Assembly (NCBI GenBank): GCA_023667395.1
Contig: JAMPAC010000001.1
Coordinates: 697,675-761,674 of the forward strand
Origin: Blautia sp.
Lineage (GTDB): Bacteria; Bacillota; Clostridia; Lachnospirales; Lachnospiraceae
Reading direction: 5' to 3'
Length of the DNA: 64,000 nucleotides
Shown: positions 25,162 through 34,456 of the stretch, piece by piece
Numbering within the stretch: the stretch's first letter is position 1
How the letters are laid out: each line of letters starts with the position of its first letter
Notes under the pieces: model-generated
The model's database searches: none
What the model saw: only the letters and a program-made list of their open reading frames with translations
What the model was told of the DNA's origin: nothing
Translations under genes and position numbers: made by a program

Positions 25162-26016
25162 ATGAATTATCAATGGTATCCCGGGCATATGACGAAAGCC
25201 CGGCGCATGATGCAGGAAAACATAAAACTGATCGATCTGATCATAGAACTGGTGGACGCCAGGATTCCCGTGAGCAGCCGCAATCCCGATATCGATGAGC
25301 TGGGACGGAATAAGTCCAGGGTGGTGCTGCTCAATAAATCGGATCTGGCGGATCCTGTGCGCAATAAGCAGTGGATCGCACATTTTAAGGAACGGGGCGT
25401 CCATGTGCTGGAGATCAATTCCAAAACAGGCGCCGGTATCAAAGGGATCCAGGGAATCGTGCAGGAGGCATGCAGGGAGAAGCTGGAGCGGGACAGGAAG
25501 CGGGGGATCGTAAACAGACCCATACGGGCCATGGTGGTGGGGATCCCTAATGTGGGAAAATCCACTTTTATCAATTCCTTTGCGGGGAAAGCCTGTACGA
25601 AAACGGGAAACAAACCCGGAGTTACCAAGGGAAAGCAATGGATACGTTTAAACAAGAACCTGGAACTGCTTGACACGCCGGGGATCCTGTGGCCCAGATT
25701 TGAGGATCAGCAGGTGGGAATGCATCTTGCGTTCATCGGTTCCATGAATGATGAGATCATAGTGCTGGAGGAACTTGCCTGCGACCTGCTGGACTGTCTG
25801 GGAACTTTGTATCCTGATGCGGTGAAAGAGCGTTACGGCGTGGAGCGGAAAGGTACCCTGGCAGAAATGCTGGAAGAGATTGCCAGGGCGCGTGGATGTC
25901 TGCTGAAAGGCGAGACCCCGGATCTGAAAAAAGCCGCATCCATCCTGCTGGATGATTTCAGGAGCGGCCGGCTTGGCAGGATCACCATAGAATGTCCGGC
26001 GGAGGAGAGAGATTGA
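25162..26016 (+). CDS. rbgA: Ribosome biogenesis GTPase RbgA (YlqF)
   Basis: 284 residues. Circularly permuted GTPase: G4 (LLNKSDLADP) comes first, then G1 (GIPNVGKSTFINSF) and G3 (LLDTPGILWPRF). It is needed for late 50S assembly in Firmicutes. The start MNYQWYPGHMTKARRMM is the typical one; ATG 25162 has GGAG just upstream. The stop overlaps the next gene's likely TTG start. Confidence 0.96.
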   Translation: MNYQWYPGHMTKARRMMQENIKLIDLIIELVDARIPVSSRNPDIDELGRNKSRVVLLNKSDLADPVRNKQWIAHFKERGVHVLEINSKTGAGIKGIQGIVQEACREKLERDRKRGIVNRPIRAMVVGIPNVGKSTFINSFAGKACTKTGNKPGVTKGKQWIRLNKNLELLDTPGILWPRFEDQQVGMHLAFIGSMNDEIIVLEELACDLLDCLGTLYPDAVKERYGVERKGTLAEMLEEIARARGCLLKGETPDLKKAASILLDDFRSGRLGRITIECPAEERD

Positions 26017-26612
26017 AGGTTATGGAAAAGAGTGTGAATGGCGTTTCCAAAAGTAAGGGAAAGGGATTGAACAAGGTTCTGCGGGAAATGATCAGTACGC
26101 TGCTGTATCTGCTGATCGTGCTGTGTCTTACATACTTTGTGATCAATTATGTGGGGCAGAGGACGGAGGTGTGGGGCGCATCCATGGAATCGACGCTGAA
26201 TCACGGGGATAACCTGATCGTGGATAAGATCACTTACCGGTTCCGCGATCCCCAGAGGTTTGATATCATCGTGTTTCCTTTCCAATATGAGGACAATACC
26301 TATTACATCAAGCGGATCATAGGGCTTCCGGGGGAAACGGTGCAGATCGGACAGGACGGCACGATCTATATTGACGGCGAAGTGCTGGAGGAGAATTACG
26401 GCAGGGAGATCATAAAGCCGGAGAACATAGGGATCGCCGCCAACCCGGTGACGCTGGGGGCGGACGAGTATTTTGTCATGGGCGACAACCGGAATAACAG
26501 CAGCGACAGCAGGACGGAAGTGGTGGGGAATATTCACAGGGACGATATCATAGGAAGAGCCTGGATGCGCATCTGGCCATTGTCCAAAATAGGCATCCTG
26601 AAGCATCAGTAG
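26013..26612 (+). CDS. lepB: Type I signal peptidase (second of two)
   Basis: About 199 residues. Membrane segment LLYLLIVLCLTYFVINYVG, then GASMESTLNHGDNLIV with the serine and YYIKRIIGLPGETV with the lysine. The motif FVMGDNRNNSSDSR is the canonical end box. It shares only the general family pattern with the first paralogue, so they may differ in substrates. The start is TTG 26013, overlapping the rbgA stop (TTGA) with GGAGGAG at 26001; ATG 26022 is the alternative, three codons later. Confidence 0.93.
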   Translation: MKVMEKSVNGVSKSKGKGLNKVLREMISTLLYLLIVLCLTYFVINYVGQRTEVWGASMESTLNHGDNLIVDKITYRFRDPQRFDIIVFPFQYEDNTYYIKRIIGLPGETVQIGQDGTIYIDGEVLEENYGREIIKPENIGIAANPVTLGADEYFVMGDNRNNSSDSRTEVVGNIHRDDIIGRAWMRIWPLSKIGILKHQ

Positions 26613-26635
26613 AATATTTCCGGGTGGAGGTTCGT

Positions 26636-27394
26636 ATGAAAAGTACAGGAGAGATCAGGGCGGAGTTACAGGCAGCTTCCATGGATGGGCTGCCTGAATT
26701 CATACATACTTATGGGAAAGACGGGCGGGCAGGCGTAAAAAAGCTGGTGGAGACGGCGGCAAAGCGCATGGCGGCGCTGGAACAGGAAAAACAGCGCATC
26801 GAGCAGCTGTGTGTCTATGAAAAGGAATATGAAAGCTGCGGGCTGATCTGCGGCATCGACGAGGTGGGCAGGGGTCCCCTGGCGGGGCCGGTGGTGGCGG
26901 GAGCCGTGATCCTGCCCAAAGATTGCCGGATCTTATATATAAATGATTCCAAGAAACTGTCCGAAAAAAAGAGAGAAGAACTTTACGGCATCATCATGGA
27001 ACAGGCGGTGGCGTGCGCGGTGGGATATTCCACCCCGGAGAGGATAGACGAGATCAATATTTTACAGGCGACCTATGAAGCCATGCGGGAAGCCGTCGGA
27101 AAGCTGAAGCCCCAGCCGGATATCCTGCTGAACGACGCGGTGAGGATTCCCGGTGTGGGCATCCCCCAGGTTCCCATCATCAAGGGGGACGCCAAGAGTA
27201 TTTCCATCGGCGCGGCGAGCATTATCGCGAAAGTCACAAGGGACCGCCTGATGATGGAATATGACAGGATTTACCCGGAATATGATTTTGCTGGCAACAA
27301 GGGATACGGAAGCGCGGCACATATCGCAGCGGTCAGGAAATATGGCCCCACGCCCATACACCGCAGGAGTTTTATCAAAAACTTTATCACTTAA
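26636..27394 (+). CDS. rnhB: Ribonuclease HII
   Basis: 252 residues. Degrades the RNA of RNA-DNA hybrids and removes single ribonucleotides. CGIDEVGRGPLAGPVVAGAV carries the first catalytic acids (DE), and NDSKKLSEKKREEL and GAASIIAKVTRDRLMMEYD carry the rest. About 75 extra N-terminal residues (KSTGEIRAELQAAS) are a normal feature of Firmicute RNase HII. ATG 26636 follows GGAGG by 6 bases. Confidence 0.96.
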   Translation: MKSTGEIRAELQAASMDGLPEFIHTYGKDGRAGVKKLVETAAKRMAALEQEKQRIEQLCVYEKEYESCGLICGIDEVGRGPLAGPVVAGAVILPKDCRILYINDSKKLSEKKREELYGIIMEQAVACAVGYSTPERIDEINILQATYEAMREAVGKLKPQPDILLNDAVRIPGVGIPQVPIIKGDAKSISIGAASIIAKVTRDRLMMEYDRIYPEYDFAGNKGYGSAAHIAAVRKYGPTPIHRRSFIKNFIT

Positions 27395-27405
27395 AGGGAA
27401 ATGCT

Positions 27406-29184
27406 ATGAAATTAACGGATATTTTTACCGGCAGGACGAAAAATGAAGATGTGGGCAGGCTGCAGAAAGCGCCTGTGTCTTCCAACACCGCCGCTGCCAA
27501 CCGCCAGATCAGGTCCATGGTGCCCGGACAGACGATCCAGGGTGAGATCGTGTCCCGAAACGGCGGGGAGGTTCAGATCAGGATGGCTGACGATATCCTG
27601 CTGAATGCCAGAGTGGATCAGAACATGAATATCGAAGTGGGGAAGAATATGACCTTTGAGGTCAAGAATAATGGCAGCGCCCTTACCTTGAGCCCGCTGT
27701 TCACCAATGTGTCCACGGATATGAATGTGCTGAAAGCGCTGGATATGGCGGGAATTTCCGTCAATCCCACTTCCGTTGCCATGACGGAACAGATGATGGA
27801 GGCAGGACTTCCCATCGACAGGAGTTCGATCCAGCAGCTTTACCGGGAGGTCAACGCGTTTCCTGACGCGGAGATTTCCGATATTGTGAACCTGCATAAG
27901 CTGGGGCTTGCGGTGAACCGGGAGAACGTGGAACAGATGGCGGTTTACCGCAATCTGAACCATCAGCTGACGCAGGGCATGGAGACGGTGATGGACGCGC
28001 TCCCTGACGTGCTGGAGGAACTTACCGCAAAAGGGGATATGACAGGCGCGGCAAGGCTTTACCAGGAACTGCTGCATATGGCCCGGGAGAGCGGTCTGGC
28101 TGAAAATATGTCTGGGGATGCGGCGCTGCAGGGAACCGCAGGGAATGAGGCGGAAAGCGGCGCGGCAGGTGTGCAGGGGACATTGGAAGAAGGGATCCTG
28201 TCACAGGCAGGTAAGGGAACGGCGGACGGTGAACTGGTGGAGACTCTGGGAACAGCAGTAAAGCTGTCCGTGGATGCCAACGGGATCGAACTGGCGGAAA
28301 ACGGCGGGATACAGCGGGATGGCGGCGCACAGGCGCAGGAGATCCCGCAGGAACTTCGCGCCGCAGTCTCCCAGGAACTCAGGCAGGCTCTTTCCCTGCT
28401 GGAACTGCCGCCACAGGAGAGGGAACAGCTGGCATGGCAGATACAACAGTTTGCGGAAAACGGTTCCGGCGCTGACCAGCTTTTTGGCACTGTGGAACAG
28501 ATGCTGGAAAGCGCAGGCAGGGAAGCGGGAGGGAAAGAGGCAATGGGGCTTCTGATGTCCGGAAAGGGCGTCAGGACACTGTTGGCGGATACCCTGCGGA
28601 ACTCCTGGACGCTTCGTCCCCAGGATGTGGCTGAGCCCGGTAAGGTGGAGGACCTGTATAAAAGGCTGGACCGTCAGCTGAAAGGTCTGACGCAGACGCT
28701 GGAAACGGTGGGACAGGGTGGATCGGAAGCGTACAAAGCGGCTTCCAATATGTCCCAGAATATTGATTTCCTGCAGCAGATCAACCAGATGTACACGTAT
28801 GTGCAGCTTCCGCTCCGCCTGCAGCAGGGAAATGCCCATGGGGACCTTTATGTATATACGAATAAGAAAAATCTTGCGGCAAAGGACGGCTCGGTCAGTG
28901 CGCTGCTGCATCTGGATATGGAACATCTGGGGCCTGTGGATGTGTATGTGGCGATGCAGCACAGCAGGGTCAGCACCCATTTCTATGTAGCGGACGACGA
29001 GATGCTGGATTTTCTGGAGGCTCATATGGATCTGCTCACCGACAGGCTTCAGAAGCGGGGATATGACTGCAGCCTGTCCATGGAGATACGGGGCGAGAAA
29101 GAGGCCAAAGGCGGCCTGGGACCGATCCTGGAGCAGGAAAAGGGCGTGGCGTTGAGCCAGTATTCGTTTGACGTGAGGACTTAA
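27406..29184 (+). CDS. ylqG: FliK-like protein (YlqG type), not in a flagellar cluster
   Basis: 592 residues. The N-terminal half is low complexity and glutamine/alanine-rich. The C-terminal ~100 residues look like the Flg_hook domain of FliK hook-length proteins (LLHLDMEHLGPVDVYVAMQH, then HMDLLTDRLQKRGYDCSLSM). In Bacillus, ylqG and ylqH follow rnhB in the same order, and their function is unknown. No flagellar genes are present here. It starts 11 bases after rnhB and is followed by the FlhB-like partner. Confidence 0.8.
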   Translation: MKLTDIFTGRTKNEDVGRLQKAPVSSNTAAANRQIRSMVPGQTIQGEIVSRNGGEVQIRMADDILLNARVDQNMNIEVGKNMTFEVKNNGSALTLSPLFTNVSTDMNVLKALDMAGISVNPTSVAMTEQMMEAGLPIDRSSIQQLYREVNAFPDAEISDIVNLHKLGLAVNRENVEQMAVYRNLNHQLTQGMETVMDALPDVLEELTAKGDMTGAARLYQELLHMARESGLAENMSGDAALQGTAGNEAESGAAGVQGTLEEGILSQAGKGTADGELVETLGTAVKLSVDANGIELAENGGIQRDGGAQAQEIPQELRAAVSQELRQALSLLELPPQEREQLAWQIQQFAENGSGADQLFGTVEQMLESAGREAGGKEAMGLLMSGKGVRTLLADTLRNSWTLRPQDVAEPGKVEDLYKRLDRQLKGLTQTLETVGQGGSEAYKAASNMSQNIDFLQQINQMYTYVQLPLRLQQGNAHGDLYVYTNKKNLAAKDGSVSALLHLDMEHLGPVDVYVAMQHSRVSTHFYVADDEMLDFLEAHMDLLTDRLQKRGYDCSLSMEIRGEKEAKGGLGPILEQEKGVALSQYSFDVRT

Positions 29185-29205
29185 GCTGGTTTATGGGGTG
29201 ATATC

Positions 29206-29505
29206 ATGGAAGGGAAAGAGGAAAAGCAAAAATTAAAACAGGCCATCGCGCTGGAATACGATCCGTCGGAGGACGCCCCCAGGGTCATAGCAAGCGGACG
29301 CGGCGTACTGGCGGAACGCATCATCGAGAAAGCGAAAGAGAGCGACGTGCCAATCCACAGGGACGATAAGCTGGCGGATACCCTGTCAAGGCTGGATATC
29401 GGCGATATGATCCCGCCGGAACTTTATGAGGTGGTGGCGGAGATCCTTATATTTGTGGATTCCATGGATAAATTAAAGAGTAAGATCGGTAAGGCAAAGA
29501 GGTAA
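29206..29505 (+). CDS. ylqH: FlhB cytoplasmic-domain homologue (YlqH type)
   Basis: 99 residues, matching only the C-terminal export-switch domain of FlhB/YscU: AIALEYDPSEDAPRVIASGR, LAERIIEKAKESDVPIHRDD and IPPELYEVVAEILIFV. The autocleavage motif NPTH and the whole membrane part of FlhB are missing. Together with the FliK-like protein just upstream it forms an export-switch-like pair without an export machine, as in Bacillus ylqGH. Role unknown. Confidence 0.88.
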   Translation: MEGKEEKQKLKQAIALEYDPSEDAPRVIASGRGVLAERIIEKAKESDVPIHRDDKLADTLSRLDIGDMIPPELYEVVAEILIFVDSMDKLKSKIGKAKR

Positions 29506-29509
29506 TCGG

Positions 29510-29872
29510 TTGAACAAAAGGGAGACAGGAGCGGGACGGGAGACGCTGGCGGCAGAATATCTTGCGTCCCATGGTATGTATATCAAAGAGCGTAACTTCC
29601 ATTGCAGGCAGGGCGAGATCGATATCATCGGCTGCCACAACGGTTATCTGGTGTTCGTGGAGGTAAAATACCGGGGCACGGAAAACTCCGGCGGCGCTTC
29701 GGCGGCGGTGAACCTGCGCAAGCAGCGCAGGATATGCAGGGCGGCGGATTATTACAGATACCTGCATCGGCTGGGGGACGACTGCCCCGTGCGGTATGAT
29801 GTGGTGGCAGTCCAGGGATCGGAGATCAGCTGGATACAGAATGCGTTCCCCCATATCTATACCCATGGGTAA
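29510..29872 (+). CDS. yraN: UPF0102 family nuclease-fold protein YraN
   Basis: 120 residues. HCRQGEIDIIGCHNGYLVFV and EVKYRGTENSGGASAAVN give the E-x-D...E-V-K pattern of restriction endonuclease-like folds, the hallmark of the YraN/UPF0102 family. Its substrate is unknown. The start is TTG 29510 with GAGGT upstream. It typically follows rnhB-ylqGH in Clostridia. The gene ends 12 bases before a family A repeat. Confidence 0.88.
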   Translation: MNKRETGAGRETLAAEYLASHGMYIKERNFHCRQGEIDIIGCHNGYLVFVEVKYRGTENSGGASAAVNLRKQRRICRAADYYRYLHRLGDDCPVRYDVVAVQGSEISWIQNAFPHIYTHG

Positions 29873-29884
29873 TCCATGCGCGGG

Positions 29885-30048
29885 GCAATGGGCGCAGGAG
29901 GGAAGAGATCGGTACAAATTGCCGTAAACGGCAATTAAAAACAGTCTCGGACCGGAGGCGCCCGAAAGGGATTTCAGACGTGGAAACGGCTGAAGATCCC
30001 TTTCAGAGCAATGGGCGCAGGAGGGAAGAGACGGTACTGGAATGGAGG
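29885..30048 (+). repeat. Family A structured leader element, tail plus full copy (locus A2)
   Basis: First an orphan tail with hairpin AATTGCCGT-AA-ACGGCAATT; the base pair next to the loop is T-A where other copies have C-G. Then a full element starts at ACAGTCTCGG (29941). It has a CCCGAAAGGG hairpin and a stem in which AAGGGAT...CAG pairs with CTG...ATCCCTTT, different in sequence from the other copies but at the same place. AGAGAC closes on GTCTC. The element ends with GGAGG, the ribosome binding site of pgeF. Confidence 0.7.
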
Positions 30049-30059
30049 CTATTGCTATT

Positions 30060-30941
30060 ATGCATCAGATCAAGCGGACAGGAAAGGGTGGGGAGGTCCT
30101 GCGCCAGAACTGTGTCAGGCTGGAAAGCGGCCAGGAACTGGAATACCTTACCTTTCCCGCCCTGGCAGAGAGCGGTCTGGCGGAACATCTGGTCACCACC
30201 CGGCTGGGCGGGGTCAGCACAGGGGATCTTGCCACCATGAACCTCAGTTTCACCCGGGGGGACAGGGAAGAGAACGTGCTGGAAAATTACCGCCGGGTCG
30301 GCAGGGTGCTGGGATGCGGCCTGGAGGACATGGTCGCATCCCACCAGACCCACACGGTGAATATCCGCCGTGTTACTGCGGCGGACAGGGGAAAAGGGAT
30401 TGTGACGCCCAGGGATTATGAGAATATAGACGGGCTGATGACCGATGAAAAGGGGATCGCCCTGGTCACTTTCTATGCGGACTGCGTGCCGCTGCTGTTC
30501 CTGGATCCGGTGCATCAGGCCATCGGGCTTGCCCACTCCGGCTGGCGGGGAACGGTGGGACGCATGGGACAGCGTATGACGGAAGCCATGGCGGAAGCCT
30601 TTGGCAGCAGGCCGGAGGAACTGATTGCGGCGGTGGGTCCCTCCATATGCAGGGAATGCTACGAGGTGGGGGAAGAGGTGGCGCAGCGGTTCTGGCAGCT
30701 TTTCGGCGGCAGGGAGCGCTGCGGCAGGGTCGTCACGGAGGGAAAGGCGCCGGGCAAATACCAGCTTGACCTGTGGCTTGCCAACAGGCGGATCCTGGAA
30801 GAAGCGGGGATCCCCCGCCACAGGATATCCGTCACGGATATCTGCACCTGCCATAACAGCGATTACCTGTTTTCCCACAGGGGCAGCAACGGACACAGGG
30901 GAAATCTGGGAGTTTTTCTGATGTTAAAAAGGAATTGCTAA
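30060..30941 (+). CDS. pgeF: Laccase-domain purine nucleoside phosphorylase PgeF (YfiH family)
   Basis: 293 residues. VASHQTHTVNIRR and FYADCVPLLFLDPVHQAIGL, then AHSGWRGTVGRM, hold the conserved His/Cys/His metal site of the family. Members edit peptidoglycan precursors or act on purine nucleosides. The start is placed at ATG 30060, because GGAGG at 30044-30048 is the ribosome binding site supplied by the family A element. An in-frame ATG at 30042 lies upstream of that site and is unlikely. Confidence 0.92.
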   Translation: MHQIKRTGKGGEVLRQNCVRLESGQELEYLTFPALAESGLAEHLVTTRLGGVSTGDLATMNLSFTRGDREENVLENYRRVGRVLGCGLEDMVASHQTHTVNIRRVTAADRGKGIVTPRDYENIDGLMTDEKGIALVTFYADCVPLLFLDPVHQAIGLAHSGWRGTVGRMGQRMTEAMAEAFGSRPEELIAAVGPSICRECYEVGEEVAQRFWQLFGGRERCGRVVTEGKAPGKYQLDLWLANRRILEEAGIPRHRISVTDICTCHNSDYLFSHRGSNGHRGNLGVFLMLKRNC

Positions 30942-31033
30942 AACATAGTTAAGGAAATCTTCATAAAAAACCCATGGAACATTTAAAAAAAATCTGATTA
31001 ACTATCAGGTGAAAGGGAAAGGAGAGCAGAACC

Positions 31034-31729
31034 ATGGCAAATATTCTGGTTTGTGACGACGATAAGGAAATAGTGGATGCCATCGAGATCTACCTGAGTC
31101 AGGACGGATACCGGATCTTCAAGGCATATGACGGGCAGCAGGCCATCGAGGTGATGAAAAAGGAAGATATCCAGCTTCTCATCATGGATATCATGATGCC
31201 GAAACTGGACGGCATACGCGCCACCCTAAAGATCAGGGAGTACAGCAGTATCCCCATCATCATCCTGTCAGCCAAATCCGAGGACACGGACAAGATACTG
31301 GGACTGAACATCGGGGCGGACGATTATATCACAAAGCCCTTTAACCCGCTGGAACTGGCAGCCAGGGTGAAATCAAACCTGCGCCGGTATACTTCCCTGG
31401 GAAGCCTGAGTACGGCGGACAACAAAGCGATCTATCAGGTGGGCGGGCTGGTGATCAACGACGAGACCAAGCAGGTAACGGTGGATGATGAGCCCGTGAA
31501 GATGACACCCATCGAATATAATATCCTGCTGCTGCTGGTGAAGAATCAGGGCAAGGTATTTTCCATCGACCAGATATACGAGAGCATATGGAACGAGAAC
31601 GCCATAGGGGCGGATAACACGGTGGCAGTCCATATCAGGCATATCAGGGAAAAGATAGAGATCAATCCCAAGGAGCCCAGATACCTGAAGGTGGTCTGGG
31701 GCGTGGGTTATAAAATAGACAAACAGTAG
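31034..31729 (+). CDS. OmpR-family response regulator
   Basis: 231 residues. The receiver domain has the acidic pair in VCDDDKEIVD, the phospho-acceptor aspartate in LLIMDIMMPKLDG, and the lysine in DDYITKPFNPLELAARV. The C-terminal winged helix follows (VKMTPIEYNILLLLVKNQGK, ADNTVAVHIRHIREKIEI). It forms a two-component pair with the histidine kinase that begins 12 bases later. The target genes are unknown. Confidence 0.96.
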   Translation: MANILVCDDDKEIVDAIEIYLSQDGYRIFKAYDGQQAIEVMKKEDIQLLIMDIMMPKLDGIRATLKIREYSSIPIIILSAKSEDTDKILGLNIGADDYITKPFNPLELAARVKSNLRRYTSLGSLSTADNKAIYQVGGLVINDETKQVTVDDEPVKMTPIEYNILLLLVKNQGKVFSIDQIYESIWNENAIGADNTVAVHIRHIREKIEINPKEPRYLKVVWGVGYKIDKQ

Positions 31730-31741
31730 GAATTGGGAAAT

Positions 31742-34453
31742 ATGAAAAAAAAGGTAAGGATAACGATATTAAAGAGAGCCGCTATCAGACTGCTGCAGCA
31801 TTTTCTGGCGGCGCTCATTCTGGCGGCTGTGGCAGGGCTTCTGCTGAATTCCTATGTGGAGGTGGAATCCATCGACGGTCCCCAGGTCTATCAGATATTT
31901 CCTTTTGAATCGGATCAGGAATTTGAGGAATCGGAGGTATTCCATAATCTGTTCCGCAATGCGGTGTCGGATATCACCCAGCTGGTGATGATCAAGAGAC
32001 AGCTGGAGACGGACGGCGTGTTCGTCTCCACCAAGAAGATCGATGTGACAGAGTATGCAGCCCAGGTGAGCGAGGATAACCAGTGCCCTTTGACGGTGGT
32101 GTATGAACTGGACGACCTGATCAAGTGGGGAAAATACGGTGTGGAGTATACCACCCGTATGATGAGCATGTCGGAGTTTGTGAATTATTTTGGCGATGTG
32201 ATCCAGGCGGAGAATTTCGGGCTGGATCAGGCCGGGAATCTCTGTTTCGTGGGGTTTAACAAGATAGTCCGGGAGGAAGAAAATCAGGAGGGCGCCGCGT
32301 TAAACGCAGGAGGACAGGAGGATGGAACGACAAGGGCGGAAGAGCAGGGCGCAGAGTATGATGAGCAGCTTCTGAAAGAATTTGAAGCATGTCCCCGGGA
32401 GCAGCTGGAAGATATGGTTCATTTTTATATTATGGGACAGGGGATTGATAATATCTTTTCATCCAGGGAGGATGACGGAAGGATCACCATAACCCTGCCG
32501 CTGCTGAACTGCCGCTATGAGACCGTGGACGGGGAAAAGCAGCTCCTTGCCTGCGCGGATAACTGGATCGATTACATGCGGCTGCAGGATAACGTGGCGG
32601 TATCCATCGAGCAGCTTACACTGAACTATCAGCGTTATCAGGTGTGCAATAATGCTTATAAGGAAGGGAACAGCAATATAAAGTACATGGTTCGTATGAT
32701 GACGGACGAGGGGATGTGCACCTATACCAATGTTTCAGACCTGAAGGAAGAAGAGGATAACGCTGTGACGGAGTTTTTCTCCGAGTACAGAAGATACCTG
32801 ATCTATTATCCGGACAGTCTGGTATTTATGGGAAATACCGTCCTGAGTGAAGAGGAGATCGACGACTATATCAGCGTCTATGATTATGCCTATCCCGATA
32901 CAACCCATATCTGGCTGGGAATCGACACCGGCTACGGAGTGCAGGAGGACGCCTTTTACAATGCGGGGATGGTCTACAACCGGATCGTGCCCAATGTGGG
33001 AAAGATCCTGGCCGGGATTGTCATATTGGCTGTATTCTGGCTGGCGATCTGTATTTATCTGACCACCGTCACGGGGGTCTTTGTCAACGGGGAGGGAGAG
33101 AGGATCGAATCCCTGAACCGTTTTGACCGCCTGTGGACGGAAGTGATCCTGCTCCTGGCGCTGGGTCTGGCGTATGTGGGTTACCTGGGCTATCAGGTGC
33201 TCCGGGGAATGAGCGGCACGGAAGGGGTGATCCCGTCGGAAATCTGGGGGATCCAGCTGACCAGGTTATATCGGTACGGTGTGTTTGCGGCCTACGGCGT
33301 CTATGTCAGCGTTTCTTTCAGCCTGATCTGGTACAGCCTGGTGCGGCGGGTCAGATACGGCAATCTGTGGGCGGACAGCCTGCTGCACCGCTTTTGCGTG
33401 GGAGTCCGCAATACGGTGGCGTTTGTATTCCGCCATAAAAATTCCGTGATCAGTACCCTGATCCCCTATAACCTGTTCCTGTTTGCCAATCTGATCGGCG
33501 GGATCGCCGTGTACAGTTTCCGCGGGGAGCGGTTCACAGCCGGGCTGATACTGACTGGCATCGTGCTGCTTGACGGCATTGTGGGGGTTCTGCTGTTCAA
33601 GCGCGGCGCGGAACAGGTGGAGATCGTGGAAGGGATCAGCAGGATCCGTGACGGTGAGGTGGACTTCAAGCTGGCCACCGATAATCTGCACGGCGCTAAC
33701 AGGGAAATGGCGGACGCGGTGAACAACATCGGCGAAGGCATCCGGAAAGCGGTCAGGACCAGCATGAAAGACGAGCAGATGAAGACGGATCTGATCACCA
33801 ATGTGTCCCATGATATCAAGACGCCCCTGACTTCCATCATCAATTACGTGGATCTGTTGAAACGCCTGAAGATCGAGCAGGAGCCCGCGAAGAGTTATAT
33901 CGGCATCTTAGACAATAAGGCTCAGCGGTTAAAACAGCTGACGGACGATCTGGTGGAGGCGTCCAAGATCTCGTCCGGAAATATCGAACTGAACAGGGAG
34001 AAGCTGAACCTGACGGAACTGATCAATCAGAGCCTTGGGGAATTTTCCGAGAAGCTGGAGGAGCAGAATTTGCAGGTGGTATTTGAAAATAACAATGTGC
34101 CTGCCTTTATCTATGCGGACAGCCGCAGGATGTGGCGCGTGGTGGAAAATCTGTTCAACAATATCTGCAAGTATGCCATGGAAGGTACCCGCGTCTATGT
34201 GGATATGCTGGCGGAAGACGGCAGGATAGGAGTGTCTTTCAAAAATATTTCCAAACAGCAGATGAACATTCGTCCGGAGGAACTGACGGAACGGTTTATC
34301 AGGGGAGATTCCTCCCGATCCACGGAGGGAAGCGGCCTGGGTCTGTCCATTGCGCAGAGCCTTGTGCAGGTACAGGGAGGCAGCTTCCGGATCCATCTGG
34401 ACGGGGATCTGTTTAAGATCATGCTGGAATTTCCTGAGTATGCGGAGGAGTGA
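31742..34453 (+). CDS. Large membrane sensor histidine kinase
   Basis: About 903 residues. One membrane segment near the N-terminus (FLAALILAAVAGLLL), then an extracytoplasmic region of nearly 400 residues with no domain I recognise. Five more membrane segments follow (IVILAVFWLAICIYLTT, VILLLALGLAYVGYLGYQ, YGVYVSVSFSLIWYSL and two others), then a HAMP-like linker. The DHp motif is NVSHDIKTPLTSIINYVDLL; the ATP-binding part has LFNNICKYAME and GSGLGLSIAQSLV. A TTG at 31733 is an alternative start. The partner regulator lies directly upstream. Confidence 0.93.
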   Translation: MKKKVRITILKRAAIRLLQHFLAALILAAVAGLLLNSYVEVESIDGPQVYQIFPFESDQEFEESEVFHNLFRNAVSDITQLVMIKRQLETDGVFVSTKKIDVTEYAAQVSEDNQCPLTVVYELDDLIKWGKYGVEYTTRMMSMSEFVNYFGDVIQAENFGLDQAGNLCFVGFNKIVREEENQEGAALNAGGQEDGTTRAEEQGAEYDEQLLKEFEACPREQLEDMVHFYIMGQGIDNIFSSREDDGRITITLPLLNCRYETVDGEKQLLACADNWIDYMRLQDNVAVSIEQLTLNYQRYQVCNNAYKEGNSNIKYMVRMMTDEGMCTYTNVSDLKEEEDNAVTEFFSEYRRYLIYYPDSLVFMGNTVLSEEEIDDYISVYDYAYPDTTHIWLGIDTGYGVQEDAFYNAGMVYNRIVPNVGKILAGIVILAVFWLAICIYLTTVTGVFVNGEGERIESLNRFDRLWTEVILLLALGLAYVGYLGYQVLRGMSGTEGVIPSEIWGIQLTRLYRYGVFAAYGVYVSVSFSLIWYSLVRRVRYGNLWADSLLHRFCVGVRNTVAFVFRHKNSVISTLIPYNLFLFANLIGGIAVYSFRGERFTAGLILTGIVLLDGIVGVLLFKRGAEQVEIVEGISRIRDGEVDFKLATDNLHGANREMADAVNNIGEGIRKAVRTSMKDEQMKTDLITNVSHDIKTPLTSIINYVDLLKRLKIEQEPAKSYIGILDNKAQRLKQLTDDLVEASKISSGNIELNREKLNLTELINQSLGEFSEKLEEQNLQVVFENNNVPAFIYADSRRMWRVVENLFNNICKYAMEGTRVYVDMLAEDGRIGVSFKNISKQQMNIRPEELTERFIRGDSSRSTEGSGLGLSIAQSLVQVQGGSFRIHLDGDLFKIMLEFPEYAEE

Positions 34454-34456
34454 TCT

